The notes: generated by a model not told the origin, from the letters alone. DNA of 64,000 bases from Paenibacillus sp. FSL R7-0337 (GCF_037969875.1 NZ_CP150218.1:4526001-4590000); one strand, 5' to 3'. Counted from the first letter of the stretch, positions 8,600-18,126 are shown. Numbers and translations are program-made.

Positions 8600-10717
8600 A
8601 TGACTCTACTATCTACAGGACCACTGGAAAATAATGCAGTAGGAGGGGTAAGACCCACCACACAGGTTACGGTCAGAATTGATAACCGCAGTAGTGTTGC
8701 AGCTTCTACAGTATCTTTACAAGGCTATTACATGCAGGGAGGCATGCGGGTACTGTATGTCAGTCAATCACTTAATGTAGCTGCCAATGAATCTATTACT
8801 TCTACTTATTTTGCGGATTTGGATGCTTTTGAATTTGTGTTTGACACTCCGGCTATTGTAGATGATCCGGTTCAAATCTCTGTGTGGGGCAAGAGCAGTA
8901 CCGGCCAGCTCGTCACCGCCCACCGGCTGGTATCGGCTGAATTATTGGGCGATACTGGCGTAACGGGGGCCACTGGGGCTACTGGAGCGACCGGGGCAAC
9001 GGGTCCGACAGGTGCAACAGGTGTGGGAGTGACCGGGGCGACCGGAGCTGGGGTGACTGGAGCGACTGGAGCAACAGGCGTAGGAGTGACCGGGGCGACT
9101 GGAGCAACAGGCGTGGGAGTGACCGGGGCGACTGGGGCAGGTACGACCGGTGCGACTGGAGCGACTGGGGCAACGGGAGCAGGAGTGACCGGAGCGACTG
9201 GGGCAACGGGAGCAGGAGTGACCGGGGCGACTGGAGCAACAGGCGTGGGAGTGACTGGAGCGACTGGGGCAACGGGAGTAGGAGTGACCGGGGCGACTGG
9301 AGCAACAGGCGTGGGAGTGACCGGGGCGACTGGAGCAACAGGCGTGGGAGTGACTGGGGCGACTGGGGCAACAGGCGTGGGAGTGACCGGAGCGACAGGA
9401 GCAACGGGAGCAGGAGTGACCGGAGCGACAGGAGCAACGGGCGTGGGCGTGACCGGGGCGACCGGAGCGACAGGCGTGGGAGTGACCGGAGCGACCGGAG
9501 CAACGGGAGCAGGAGTGACCGGGGCGACTGGAGCAACAGGCGCGGGAGTGACCGGAGCGACCGGAGCAACAGGCGTGGGAGTGACTGGGGCGACTGGGGC
9601 AACAGGCGCGGGAGTGACCGGAGCGACTGGAGCAACAGGCGTGGGAGTGACCGGGGCGACCGGAGCAACAGGCGTGGGAGTGACAGGTCCGACAGGTGCA
9701 ACAGGCGTGGGAGTGACCGGAGCGACGGGAGCTGGGGTGACTGGAGCGACAGGAGCAACAGGCGTGGGAGTGACTGGAGCGACCGGGGCAACAGGCGTGG
9801 GAGTAACCGGGGCGACTGGAGCAACAGGCGTGGGAGTGACCGGAGCGACCGGGGCAACAGGCGTGGGAGTAACCGGGGCGACTGGAGCAACGGGAGTGGG
9901 AGTAACCGGAGCGACCGGAGCGACAGGCGTGGGAGTGACCGGAGCGACAGGAGCAACGGGAGCAGGAGTGACCGGGGCGACTGGAGCAACAGGCGCGGGA
10001 GTGACCGGAGCGACCGGAGCAACAGGCGCGGGAGTGACCGGAGCGACTGGAGCAACAGGCGTGGGAGTGACCGGGGCGACCGGAGCAACAGGCGTGGGAG
10101 TGACCGGGGCGACTGGGGCAACAGGCGCGGGAGTGACCGGAGCGACTGGAGCAACAGGCGTGGGAGTGACTGGAGCAACCGGGGCAACAGGTGAAACGGG
10201 AGTGACCGGGGCGACTGGAGCGACCGGCCCGAATTTTGCGACAGAAGGATTTTCCGCCTTCCTGCCGACATTCTCGGTCACGACCAGTACTCAGCTGACC
10301 GGCTGGACTGTGACTACGCCTTACTATGATAGTGCGACATTTAATGAGACTACGGGCAACTACACGATACCGGTATCCGGCAGATATTCGTTTGAGGCAA
10401 CCATTAACTACAGCACTACGGCTGCCATCTCGGTTGCATTGGGAACGGGAATTGATCCGGCTTTTGTAGTGCGGAGAACATCCCCGACAGTAACGGATCT
10501 GGTAACCGGATTGTTCCCGCTGCTCAATGTTAACATCGCGCTTCTGCTGACTCTGCGGACAATTCTTGGTAATGGTACAGTCACTCTAACGGGTGAAGTC
10601 GAGCTGAGTGCAGGTGATGTCATCGGCCTCTTTTATGCAGCAGATGGATTAACCGTGCCGTTAGATCTTGGAGGTGTCTCCTCGGGCATTGTGTGGTCTG
10701 TTCACAGACTGACCTAA
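8600..10717 (+). CDS. Collagen-like spore-surface protein with interrupted Gly-X-Thr repeats
   Basis: A 705-residue protein with three parts. Residues 1-116 form a beta-rich N-terminal domain (ending SVWGKSSTGQLVTAHRLVSAELL). Residues 117-545 are a Gly-X-Thr repeat region built mainly of 11-residue units GVTGATGATG(V/A). Residues 546-705 form a C-terminal domain resembling the C1q/TNF-like trimerisation heads of BclA-type exosporium proteins (PVSGRYSFEATINYS; SAGDVIGLFY). There is no signal peptide, as expected for proteins assembled on spores by the mother cell. Threonine in the Y position would be open to glycosylation. AAAGGAGA precedes the start. It interrupts an otherwise metabolic locus. 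Long open frames on the opposite strand are artefacts of the repeat. Confidence 0.88.
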   Translation: MTLLSTGPLENNAVGGVRPTTQVTVRIDNRSSVAASTVSLQGYYMQGGMRVLYVSQSLNVAANESITSTYFADLDAFEFVFDTPAIVDDPVQISVWGKSSTGQLVTAHRLVSAELLGDTGVTGATGATGATGATGPTGATGVGVTGATGAGVTGATGATGVGVTGATGATGVGVTGATGAGTTGATGATGATGAGVTGATGATGAGVTGATGATGVGVTGATGATGVGVTGATGATGVGVTGATGATGVGVTGATGATGVGVTGATGATGAGVTGATGATGVGVTGATGATGVGVTGATGATGAGVTGATGATGAGVTGATGATGVGVTGATGATGAGVTGATGATGVGVTGATGATGVGVTGPTGATGVGVTGATGAGVTGATGATGVGVTGATGATGVGVTGATGATGVGVTGATGATGVGVTGATGATGVGVTGATGATGVGVTGATGATGAGVTGATGATGAGVTGATGATGAGVTGATGATGVGVTGATGATGVGVTGATGATGAGVTGATGATGVGVTGATGATGETGVTGATGATGPNFATEGFSAFLPTFSVTTSTQLTGWTVTTPYYDSATFNETTGNYTIPVSGRYSFEATINYSTTAAISVALGTGIDPAFVVRRTSPTVTDLVTGLFPLLNVNIALLLTLRTILGNGTVTLTGEVELSAGDVIGLFYAADGLTVPLDLGGVSSGIVWSVHRLT
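8948..10228 (+). repeat. 33-bp minisatellite inside the collagen-like gene
   Basis: About 36 tandem units, mostly 33 bp (11 codons), encode three Gly-X-Thr triplets plus a Gly-Val or Gly-Ala doublet. A few units are 24 or 42 bp long. Neighbouring units differ mainly at third codon positions (gga/ggg/ggc, act/acc/aca), so they are protein-conserved but DNA-diverged. Copy number is likely to vary between strains. Confidence 0.95.
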
Positions 10718-10758
10718 TCCCGGCAGGCAGATCAAGCGCATAAGCTTCAGCTACAAGA

Positions 10759-10792
10759 GCGTTCCACGGCGGTCATCGTGGAGCGCCTTTTT
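10759..10792 (+). terminator. Rho-independent terminator after the collagen-like gene
   Basis: GCGTTCCACG (10759..10768) pairs with CGTGGAGCGC (10777..10786), followed by CTTTTTG. Confidence 0.85.
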
Positions 10793-10839
10793 GTGTTTTG
10801 TCCATTCCTTTGTATGGCCCTTCCAAACTCCGTAGGATT

Positions 10840-10903
10840 TTGAACTTTTATTATAGATGGCCTTATTTAGCAGGGGGCCGCCTGCAGGTACACTTAAGTC
10901 AGG
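10840..10903 (+). promoter_or_regulatory. Promoter and conserved leader block of the sugar importer operon
   Basis: TTGAAC (10840..10845), an 18-bp spacer and TATTTA (10864..10869) form a promoter. A conserved GGTACACTTAAGTCAG stretch starts exactly 47 bp after the -35. The same arrangement recurs at 18127..18189 before the GH3 gene, with TTGAACTT-ATTATAG-TGGC and GGTACACT-CAG conserved and the same 47-bp offset, so both operons are probably controlled together, perhaps by the nearby YesN regulator. Confidence 0.6.
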
Positions 10904-10942
10904 GAAGAGAGGGATCGCTGAAGGAATCAGGAGGCGGAAGGA

Positions 10943-11932
10943 ATGATTACAGAGAAGAAGAGAAGTGTGGCGGGTACAGGCAGCAGCAGCTTGCCGGCAG
11001 GCCGGAACACACAGAAGAGACACGGGCTGAAGCATCTGCTGAAGCATAAGGTGCTGCTGCTGATGCTGCTGCCGGGCGTAGTATTTTTGCTGATCAACAA
11101 TTATCTGCCGATGTTCGGAATTGTGATCGCGTTCAAGAATATCAATTATGTGGACGGGATTCTTGGCAGTCCGTGGGTGGGGCTGGATAACTTCAAATTC
11201 CTGTTCGCCACCTCGGATGCCTGGATTATCACCCGCAATACGGTGCTCTACAACTTCGTGTTCATTGTGCTCAATCTGGTTTTTGCCGTGTCCATCGCGG
11301 TTGCCCTGAATGAGCTGAGGAACAAGCTGGCCGCCAAATTCTATCAGAGCATCATGTTCTTCCCCTACTTCCTGTCGATGGTGGTGGTGAGCTATCTGGT
11401 GTTCGCTTTTCTGAATGTTGAATACGGTTTCATTAACAAAGGGGTCTTCGCCCTGTTCGGGCTGGATGAGCTCAGCTGGTATTCGGAGCCGAAGTATTGG
11501 CCGTTCATTCTGCCGCTGATCAATCTCTGGAAGGGGGTGGGCTATGGCTGTGTCATCTATCTGGCGGCGATCATCGGCATTGACAACGAATACTATGAAG
11601 CAGCCCTGATCGACGGTGCCAGCAAGTGGAAGCAGATTATGCACATCACCATTCCGCTCATCCGGCCGGTCATTATTATTACAACGATTCTGGCGATCGG
11701 GGGCATCTTCCGTTCCGACTTCGGGCTGTTCTACCAGACCACACTGAACTCCGGGGCGCTGTACCCAACTACACTGGTCATCGACACCTACGTCTATAAC
11801 GCGCTGATTAATATGGGTAACCTGGGGATGTCCGCAGCGGCCGGATTATACCAATCGGTGGTCGGCTTCTTCCTGGTCCTCGGCTCGAACTGGATCGTGC
11901 GCAAGGTCGATAAGGATCAGGCGGTGTTCTAG
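10943..11932 (+). CDS. lplB: ABC sugar importer permease, LplB type
   Basis: A 329-residue inner-membrane permease of the LplB/CUT1 family with about six hydrophobic segments. The EAA loop that docks the ATPase is visible as YYEAALIDGASKWKQIMHIT (about residues 213-232). AGGAGG lies about 9 bases upstream of the ATG. It is the first gene of a permease-permease-lipoprotein operon. No ATPase gene is present, which is normal for this family because a shared MsmX-type ATPase encoded elsewhere serves many importers. Substrates are probably oligosaccharides, judging from the neighbouring glycosidases. Confidence 0.93.
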   Translation: MITEKKRSVAGTGSSSLPAGRNTQKRHGLKHLLKHKVLLLMLLPGVVFLLINNYLPMFGIVIAFKNINYVDGILGSPWVGLDNFKFLFATSDAWIITRNTVLYNFVFIVLNLVFAVSIAVALNELRNKLAAKFYQSIMFFPYFLSMVVVSYLVFAFLNVEYGFINKGVFALFGLDELSWYSEPKYWPFILPLINLWKGVGYGCVIYLAAIIGIDNEYYEAALIDGASKWKQIMHITIPLIRPVIIITTILAIGGIFRSDFGLFYQTTLNSGALYPTTLVIDTYVYNALINMGNLGMSAAAGLYQSVVGFFLVLGSNWIVRKVDKDQAVF

Positions 11933-11977
11933 ATAAAAGTCAGGCGGTGCACGTACCCTAAGAAGGAGTGGAAATCC

Positions 11978-12871
11978 GTGGCTAATAACGAAATATCCCG
12001 TTTCACTAACGTTCTCCTCCATATTATTTTTATCATCCTGTCTCTGGCCTGCCTGCTGCCGATTGTACTCGTCTTCATGATCTCCATTACCGACTACGAT
12101 TACATCGTGCGCAACGGGTATCAATTCATCCCGGAGAAGCTTAGCCTGGAGGCTTACGCATATATCTTCAAGGATTACAGCGTGGTGCTGCGGGCCTACG
12201 GCATCTCGTTCTTCGTCACCATTACCGGAACGCTGGTCAGTGTGTTCATCTCTTCCCTGTATGCGTATCCGATCTCGCGGGCCGATTTCCGGTACCGGGG
12301 GGTGTTCGCCTTCCTGATTTTCTTCACTATGCTCTTCGGAGGCGGTTTGGTGCCGTGGTATATGGTCTACACCCAGGTGCTGGACCTCAAGAATTCGATC
12401 TGGGCACTGGTCGTGCCGATGCTGCTGTCTCCGTTCAATGTGCTGATTATGAAGACTTACTTCCAGATGAGTGTACCGCCTGCGCTGATTGAAGCCTCTA
12501 CGATCGACGGGGCGGGGGAGCTGCGGACATTCTTCAAGATTGTATTTCCGCTGTCCCTGCCGGTCTTCGCTACGATTGGGCTGTTCAATACGCTGCATTA
12601 CTGGAACGACTGGTTCAACAGCATGATCTTCATCACCGATACAGACCTCTATTCCCTCCAATATCTGATGTACAAAATGATCTCCCAGGCCGATTACCTG
12701 AGCCGCAACGGGGCACTCATTCAAGGCTCGGCCACCGAGCTGGCCAAATTGCCGGGCGAGACGATCCGCATGGCGATGGCGCTGATCGGCATTGGGCCGA
12801 TTGTGCTGGCCTATCCGTTCTTCCAGCGGTATTTCATCAAAGGACTGACGCTCGGCTCTATCAAAGGCTAA
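11978..12871 (+). CDS. ytcP: ABC sugar importer permease, YtcP type
   Basis: A 297-residue second permease of the CUT1 importer with multiple hydrophobic segments and an EAA-like loop (PPALIEASTIDGAGELRTFF). The N-terminus (FTNVLLHIIFIILSLACLLPIVLVFMISIT) and the C-terminal RYFIKGLTLGSIKG are typical of YtcP/LplC proteins. Translation starts at a GTG (11978) preceded by AAGGAG. It lies 45 bp after the LplB-type gene in the same operon and should form the membrane heterodimer with it. Confidence 0.93.
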   Translation: MANNEISRFTNVLLHIIFIILSLACLLPIVLVFMISITDYDYIVRNGYQFIPEKLSLEAYAYIFKDYSVVLRAYGISFFVTITGTLVSVFISSLYAYPISRADFRYRGVFAFLIFFTMLFGGGLVPWYMVYTQVLDLKNSIWALVVPMLLSPFNVLIMKTYFQMSVPPALIEASTIDGAGELRTFFKIVFPLSLPVFATIGLFNTLHYWNDWFNSMIFITDTDLYSLQYLMYKMISQADYLSRNGALIQGSATELAKLPGETIRMAMALIGIGPIVLAYPFFQRYFIKGLTLGSIKG

Positions 12872-12925
12872 CCTCGGAACCTACCGATTAGCATATATTT
12901 GTTCCATCAAGGGGAGGAAAAAAGT

Positions 12926-14479
12926 ATGGCAGGTAAAAAAGTCACAGGTCTGCTGCTGTCGCTTGTACTGATAGCCGGGTTCACTCTGGCCGGATGCTCG
13001 GGGAACAACGGCAACACAGCGGCGCCTACAGAGAAAGCGGGAGAGAGTACCACGGCTCCGGCGGCAACGAAGAAAGCTGCTGCCACGGAAGCAGCCGGAA
13101 CAGAAAAGCCGGGTACGCTTGCACCGGTGGAGCTGTCCCTGTATCTGCCCGGCGGGCCGGATACGGATGTGGCATCCGTAGAGCAGGAGATCAACGCCTA
13201 CCTGAAGGATAAAATCAACGCTACCCTCAAGATTAACCAGCTAAGCTGGGATAAGCCGGCCGACAAGGTCAACCTGATGATCCAGTCCGGCGAGGTGTTC
13301 GACATGGTCTATACCTGGAACTTCATGACCAATGCCGCGAAGGGAGCGTATCTGCCGCTGGAGGAGCTGCTGGATACCTATGCCAAGGAGACGAAGGCAC
13401 AGATCAATCCCGCCTACCTGCAGGCGGCTACCGTCAACGGACATTTGTATGCGGTTCCAACCGAGAAGGAGCTGGGGCAGTCGGTCGGGTTTGCTTTTGA
13501 CAAAGCAATTGTCGATAAATATGGCTTCGATGTGAACAGCCTCCAGAAGCTGGAGGATATTGAGCCGATGCTGAAGACGATTAAGGAGAAGGAGCCGGCG
13601 CTCTCCCCGCTGTTCATGAACCATACCGACAGTCTGCACTGGTTCACCGCGTATCCTGACAGCGAGGACTTGGACGGCAGCAATGATATCCCGACTCTGC
13701 TCGATTACAAGACCATGAAGGTGTTCAACGAATACGACACGCCAGCCATGACGGAGCGGCTGAAGCTGATCCGCAGCTGGTATGAAGCGGGCTATATCAA
13801 CAAGAATGGAGCTACAGACAAGACCGAGCTGAAGGATGCGGTAAAAAGCGGCAAAGCCTGGTTCGTCTACGGCAACATGAATCCGACCTCCACCAATGAC
13901 TGGACCCGGCTCGCTGAGAAGCCGATGATCATCAAGACACTGCTGCCTGTTCAGGTCAGCACTAAGAGTCTGCAGGGCTCGATGCTCGCCATCTCCAGAA
14001 CCTCGAAGAACCCCGAGCGGGCTATGATGTTCATGAACCTGATTCACACCGATCCGGTGCTCTACAACCTGCTGACCTTCGGCATTGAGGGCAAGCACTA
14101 CAAGAAGCTGGAGAACAATACCGTAGAGTTCATTGCGGACAGCGGCTATAACTCCGTATCCTCCTGGATGATCGGCAATGTGCTGCTGAACTACCTGAAT
14201 AAGGATGAAGATCCGAAGCGCGTGCAGCTCTATACGGACTGGAATAAGAATTCGAATATTTCACCGGTCATCGGGTTTGTGTTCGATTCGACCAAGGTGC
14301 AGTCACAGATCGGGGCGCTGATCAACATTACGAAACAGTATAAGAACACCCTGTTCTCCGGGGAAAAGGACCCTGAGCCGGTCCTGAAGGAGATGAACAG
14401 CAAGCTGAAGGCCGCAGGCCTGGACGCTGTGATTACGGAAATTCAGAGTCAGCTCGACGCTTTTCTGGCCGCCAAATAA
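12926..14479 (+). CDS. ABC importer substrate-binding lipoprotein, LipO type
   Basis: A 517-residue lipoprotein. The signal peptide ends in the lipobox LAGC (GFTLAGCSGNNGN), followed by a low-complexity linker rich in Ala, Thr, Glu and Lys. The binding domain resembles LipO/YtcQ proteins paired with LplB/YtcP permeases (VNLMIQSGEVFDMVYTWN). An in-frame TTG at 12899 exists, but the ATG at 12926 has GGGGAGG at the right distance and starts a proper signal peptide. It is the third gene of the importer operon. Confidence 0.92.
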   Translation: MAGKKVTGLLLSLVLIAGFTLAGCSGNNGNTAAPTEKAGESTTAPAATKKAAATEAAGTEKPGTLAPVELSLYLPGGPDTDVASVEQEINAYLKDKINATLKINQLSWDKPADKVNLMIQSGEVFDMVYTWNFMTNAAKGAYLPLEELLDTYAKETKAQINPAYLQAATVNGHLYAVPTEKELGQSVGFAFDKAIVDKYGFDVNSLQKLEDIEPMLKTIKEKEPALSPLFMNHTDSLHWFTAYPDSEDLDGSNDIPTLLDYKTMKVFNEYDTPAMTERLKLIRSWYEAGYINKNGATDKTELKDAVKSGKAWFVYGNMNPTSTNDWTRLAEKPMIIKTLLPVQVSTKSLQGSMLAISRTSKNPERAMMFMNLIHTDPVLYNLLTFGIEGKHYKKLENNTVEFIADSGYNSVSSWMIGNVLLNYLNKDEDPKRVQLYTDWNKNSNISPVIGFVFDSTKVQSQIGALINITKQYKNTLFSGEKDPEPVLKEMNSKLKAAGLDAVITEIQSQLDAFLAAK

Positions 14480-14499
14480 GCAGTAGAGGCCATAGCACG

Positions 14500-14549
14500 C
14501 CCGGTATCCGGCAGCAGCAGTCACGCGGCCGCCTGCGGCAGGTACCGGG
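14500..14549 (+). other. Stem-loop between the lipoprotein gene and the large glycosidase gene
   Basis: CCCGGTA (14500..14506) can pair with TACCGGG (14543..14549), with GC-rich sequence between. No T-run follows directly, so it may stabilise or process the mRNA after the highly expressed binding protein rather than terminate it. Confidence 0.4.
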
Positions 14550-14610
14550 TATTCTCTTTCGCAAATCCAGCCTTTGGGGAGCCCCTATCTGATCAAGAGA
14601 GGGTGTTACT

Positions 14611-17600
14611 ATGCGAATTCAGAGAATCACAGGCAAATTGCTCATTGCAGTTCTGGTATGGATGTCTGCATCATTGCCCGGAGCACGAATTAGCTCTGCC
14701 GAAATGCCGCCTGCACAGGTGGTTGTGGAAGAACAAGCAAATAACAGTACAGTCACAGAGGATACCTACCAGCCGTCCCCGCTGCTCTGGCAGGTGGGCG
14801 AGCAGGATAACAGCTCTGCAGAATTTACAGTGTATCAGGATGTGTACAGTGAGAATATTACTCTCCCCGTCAATCCCCTGAACTGGAATACGATCTCCCG
14901 CGGCATGAAGCTGGACCGCAATGCGGCGATGGAGCTAAGCTTCAATCTTACGGACGTTCCCCCCTATGGTGTAGAGTTCAGCTTCAAGGTACTGGATGCA
15001 AGCACCGCTATTCCGCAGCTGGCCGTATTCACCAATGGCAGCTTCAGCGGGCTAATTCAGATTACCGGGCTGAACGACGGAGAGACCCCCCTTACGAACA
15101 CATGGAAAGAAACCTATAGACTCTACATCCCCTCAGAACAGCTGAAGACCGGCAGCAATGAGCTGAAGCTGACTGTGGACCGCGGGCTATACGCAGATCC
15201 GCAGTCACCCGGATACGACGGTGACAAGTATCTGTGGTTTGAATGGGATTATCTCAGGCTGGACACATTGACTGAGCCTGCCACCGAGCCTATCCACGGA
15301 CGGTATATCCACCTGGGAAGCACAATTGCTGCCTCGACCTTCCGGTATGACGAGCATGCGATCCGCCATCTGGCCCCGATGACCAAGTGGCTGGGCATTG
15401 CCTACAGCGGCAACTGGATGCGCACCTCCTTCTGGTCCGATACCAGCGCAGGCTGGGACCCGCAGGGCCGCAAGTACCTGGAGACGCTGCGCGACCTCAA
15501 CCTTGCGCCCATGGTTAATATCATCGGCGGTAACTGGAAGACTAACAGCGAGCTGGCGGCAGGGACAATCAGCTCTGCGCTGAGGAGCTATTACAGCGGC
15601 TTTGTCAGCAAATTCGGCGATCTGTACCAGTATGCCGAGACAGGCAATGAGCCGGGACTGTTCGGCTGGGCACAGAAGGCGGTGCTGGCGCTTCATGAAA
15701 TGATGGAGGAGGAGAGGCAGACGAACAGCCAGCCGTACCTGAAGATTGTTGCTCCCGGCTGGGCCTACTGGCCGTATAACGGCACCCCTGACGGCTGGGA
15801 ACGGGATGCTGCCCAGCGTGCGCCGATTGAAGCGCTGTCGGATGTGACCAACGGACACAGCTATGGCGGGACCGGCGTCCAGCCGTTGCCGGGCGGAAGC
15901 CTGTATGAGAATCTGCGGGTGTACAGCGATTCAGAGGAAGGCTTCGGCAAAGAGATGGCCATGAGCGAGACCGGCAGCAACGACAATCATTCGGACAATA
16001 CGAAATACGGGACGTATGCTTACCGGTTCGCTTCTGCTTTTGACCGGGAGCTGCGGGGGAATATCGGTTATGCCGACCATATTATGCAGCACGCCGCCTT
16101 CTTCAATGACGGGACGGAGTTTGGCCTGTTCGATTCCGCGATCAACTGGAACACACACCGCTATGAGGATACAGCGGCGGTATCGGCCAATATCAATGAA
16201 TCCGGGGAGACCCGGCTGAAGACGTTCCGCAGACTGGCCGCCGCGTACGCTACGCATGGAAGCCCGCTGGGCTACGAGGTGCTGAATGCGGCTGAGCTGA
16301 CCGGGCTGAAGGCATATTTCCGCGCAGTGGATACCTCGGCGCTGGGCACTTCAGCTATCGGAGCCGCTTCAGATAAAATCCTGCTGAACTTCGTGAATTT
16401 CGAGAAGACGCCGGTAACGATGCAGGTCCGGGTGGCCCTGCCGTCCAGCGGAGTGTATTCGGGGGAACGGTTCGGTCCAGGGGAGACGTATGCCGCCGCC
16501 TACTCCCGGGTGGAGCTAACGGCAGATCCCTACATTACCCTTACAGTGGCACTGGAAGCGGGAGAGACGGTCCAGTATATCCTTGATGAGCAGGACAACA
16601 TGCTGCCTGCTTCTCCGGGCAATCCTGCGGCAACAGCTGTAAGCCATGAGCAGATTCGGCTGACTTGGGCAGCTTCGACAGACAATGATGCTGTCGTCAG
16701 CTATAACGTCTACCGTGACGGCGGAGCGGCTCCGGTGATCAATATTCCGGGTAGGCTGACCTTCTGGAGCGACTATACCGTAGCGCCCCAGACCACTTAC
16801 AGCTACACGGTGCAGGCCGTGGATGATTCCGGCAATGTATCGCCTCTTAGCGCAGCCGTATCAGCGACTACACCGGTCATGCCCATTACACCGCATGCCG
16901 CAGGCGATCCGGCCAAGTTCGAGGCCGAAGCTACCGCCTTTGCCCTGCCGCTGAGGACCGGTAATAACAGCAGTGCCTCGGGCGGCAAGGTCGTGGAGCA
17001 GACGCATAGCGGAGGCTTAACGATCCAAGGCTTCCATTCCGTGAACGGAGGAAGCTATACTCTGACAATTGTATACGCTTCCAACGAAGAGTCTAAGAAA
17101 AACATCCTCGTGAACGGCGTGAAGCAGTCCACAGTAACCCTGCCTTCTACGGGAAGCTGGACCGCGAATCTGACGGCACGGCAGTATGGGATTACCCTCC
17201 AGCCGGGCTATAACACGATCAGCTTCACCTCCGCCGGGAAGGGGGCAAATCTCGATTATTTCAAGCTGGAGGAAGGGCTGTATGTTCCGCTCTCCCACTG
17301 GTATCCGGCCGCACATGATCATCCTTACATTGATTATGCCGGATTCACACCTGCACCCAATGGCGTCTCCCATGTGACCTATGAAGAGGATGCCACAGCC
17401 GCCTTCAGCTTCAATGGCATCGGTGTCCGCTGGAGATCAGATATCAAGAGCGACATGGGCAGTGCGGATGTCTACGTCGATGGCGAGTATAAGGAGACTG
17501 TAGTCATTCCGCAGGCAGGGCTGGAGGGCGATCATAAAATTGTCTACGAGCTGACGGGTCTCGAATACGGGCTGCACCGGATAGAGATTGCAGGCAACGG

Positions 17601-18078
17601 CGGAAAGGTAATGGTCAGCGGGCTGGAGTATGAGAGCTATGAGTCAGCACTGCCTGTACCGGGACCGGATCTGACCGTGACGGATATAGGCTGGCATATT
17701 GTGAACAGCGACGGCAGCCCTTCCGCGCACAGCACACCGCAGCTGGGCGACTCCCTGATCTTCTGGGCCAAAGTGAAGAACATTGGCGTCCGTCCCACAC
17801 CGCTGAATGCCTCGACCGGACTCGGGCAGATTACCGGCGGCGCTTTCTCAGTCAACGGCGGGGTGGTCTCATGGACGGACACGAATACCAGTGTGATTCA
17901 GCCGGGCGAAGAGATTACATTGACGGCTAACGCCAGTGCGCAGGGCACCCCCCGGTGGACGGTACCGACTATCGGCGAGTTTACGGTCAGCTTTTTTGTG
18001 AATGATATCTGGCGGTATGCGGAGATGAATAAGGAGAATAACAAGCGGGCACGGACGCTTCTGATCAGCCTGCCCTAA
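14611..18078 (+). CDS. Secreted multidomain glycoside hydrolase-like protein
   Basis: A 1155-residue exported protein. Visible layout: signal peptide (about 1-30); beta-sandwich (about 60-215); a probable (beta/alpha)8 catalytic region (about 225-560) with Glu347 in ETGNEPGLFG and Glu453 in MSETGSND, suitable as acid/base and nucleophile of a clan GH-A enzyme; a fibronectin type III domain (about 665-755); a CBM6/35-like carbohydrate-binding domain (about 768-905, starting DPAKFEAEA); a further beta-sandwich (about 915-1030); and a CARDB-like domain at the C-terminus. No cell-wall sorting signal is visible. It probably degrades an extracellular polysaccharide whose products feed the upstream importer. 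I cannot assign a GH family; catalytic residues are inferred from motifs. Confidence 0.75.
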   Translation: MRIQRITGKLLIAVLVWMSASLPGARISSAEMPPAQVVVEEQANNSTVTEDTYQPSPLLWQVGEQDNSSAEFTVYQDVYSENITLPVNPLNWNTISRGMKLDRNAAMELSFNLTDVPPYGVEFSFKVLDASTAIPQLAVFTNGSFSGLIQITGLNDGETPLTNTWKETYRLYIPSEQLKTGSNELKLTVDRGLYADPQSPGYDGDKYLWFEWDYLRLDTLTEPATEPIHGRYIHLGSTIAASTFRYDEHAIRHLAPMTKWLGIAYSGNWMRTSFWSDTSAGWDPQGRKYLETLRDLNLAPMVNIIGGNWKTNSELAAGTISSALRSYYSGFVSKFGDLYQYAETGNEPGLFGWAQKAVLALHEMMEEERQTNSQPYLKIVAPGWAYWPYNGTPDGWERDAAQRAPIEALSDVTNGHSYGGTGVQPLPGGSLYENLRVYSDSEEGFGKEMAMSETGSNDNHSDNTKYGTYAYRFASAFDRELRGNIGYADHIMQHAAFFNDGTEFGLFDSAINWNTHRYEDTAAVSANINESGETRLKTFRRLAAAYATHGSPLGYEVLNAAELTGLKAYFRAVDTSALGTSAIGAASDKILLNFVNFEKTPVTMQVRVALPSSGVYSGERFGPGETYAAAYSRVELTADPYITLTVALEAGETVQYILDEQDNMLPASPGNPAATAVSHEQIRLTWAASTDNDAVVSYNVYRDGGAAPVINIPGRLTFWSDYTVAPQTTYSYTVQAVDDSGNVSPLSAAVSATTPVMPITPHAAGDPAKFEAEATAFALPLRTGNNSSASGGKVVEQTHSGGLTIQGFHSVNGGSYTLTIVYASNEESKKNILVNGVKQSTVTLPSTGSWTANLTARQYGITLQPGYNTISFTSAGKGANLDYFKLEEGLYVPLSHWYPAAHDHPYIDYAGFTPAPNGVSHVTYEEDATAAFSFNGIGVRWRSDIKSDMGSADVYVDGEYKETVVIPQAGLEGDHKIVYELTGLEYGLHRIEIAGNGGKVMVSGLEYESYESALPVPGPDLTVTDIGWHIVNSDGSPSAHSTPQLGDSLIFWAKVKNIGVRPTPLNASTGLGQITGGAFSVNGGVVSWTDTNTSVIQPGEEITLTANASAQGTPRWTVPTIGEFTVSFFVNDIWRYAEMNKENNKRARTLLISLP

Positions 18079-18126
18079 CCTGCTAATCAGCCGCTAGGGA
18101 TATCCGCGCAGGCAGTTTGTAGAATA

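Noticed and set aside
8872..10281. Long proline-rich open frames on the minus strand (up to 469 codons)
   Set aside because: They are the complement of the Gly-X-Thr repeat; a 33-bp period keeps every frame free of stops. No ribosome binding site and no natural composition.
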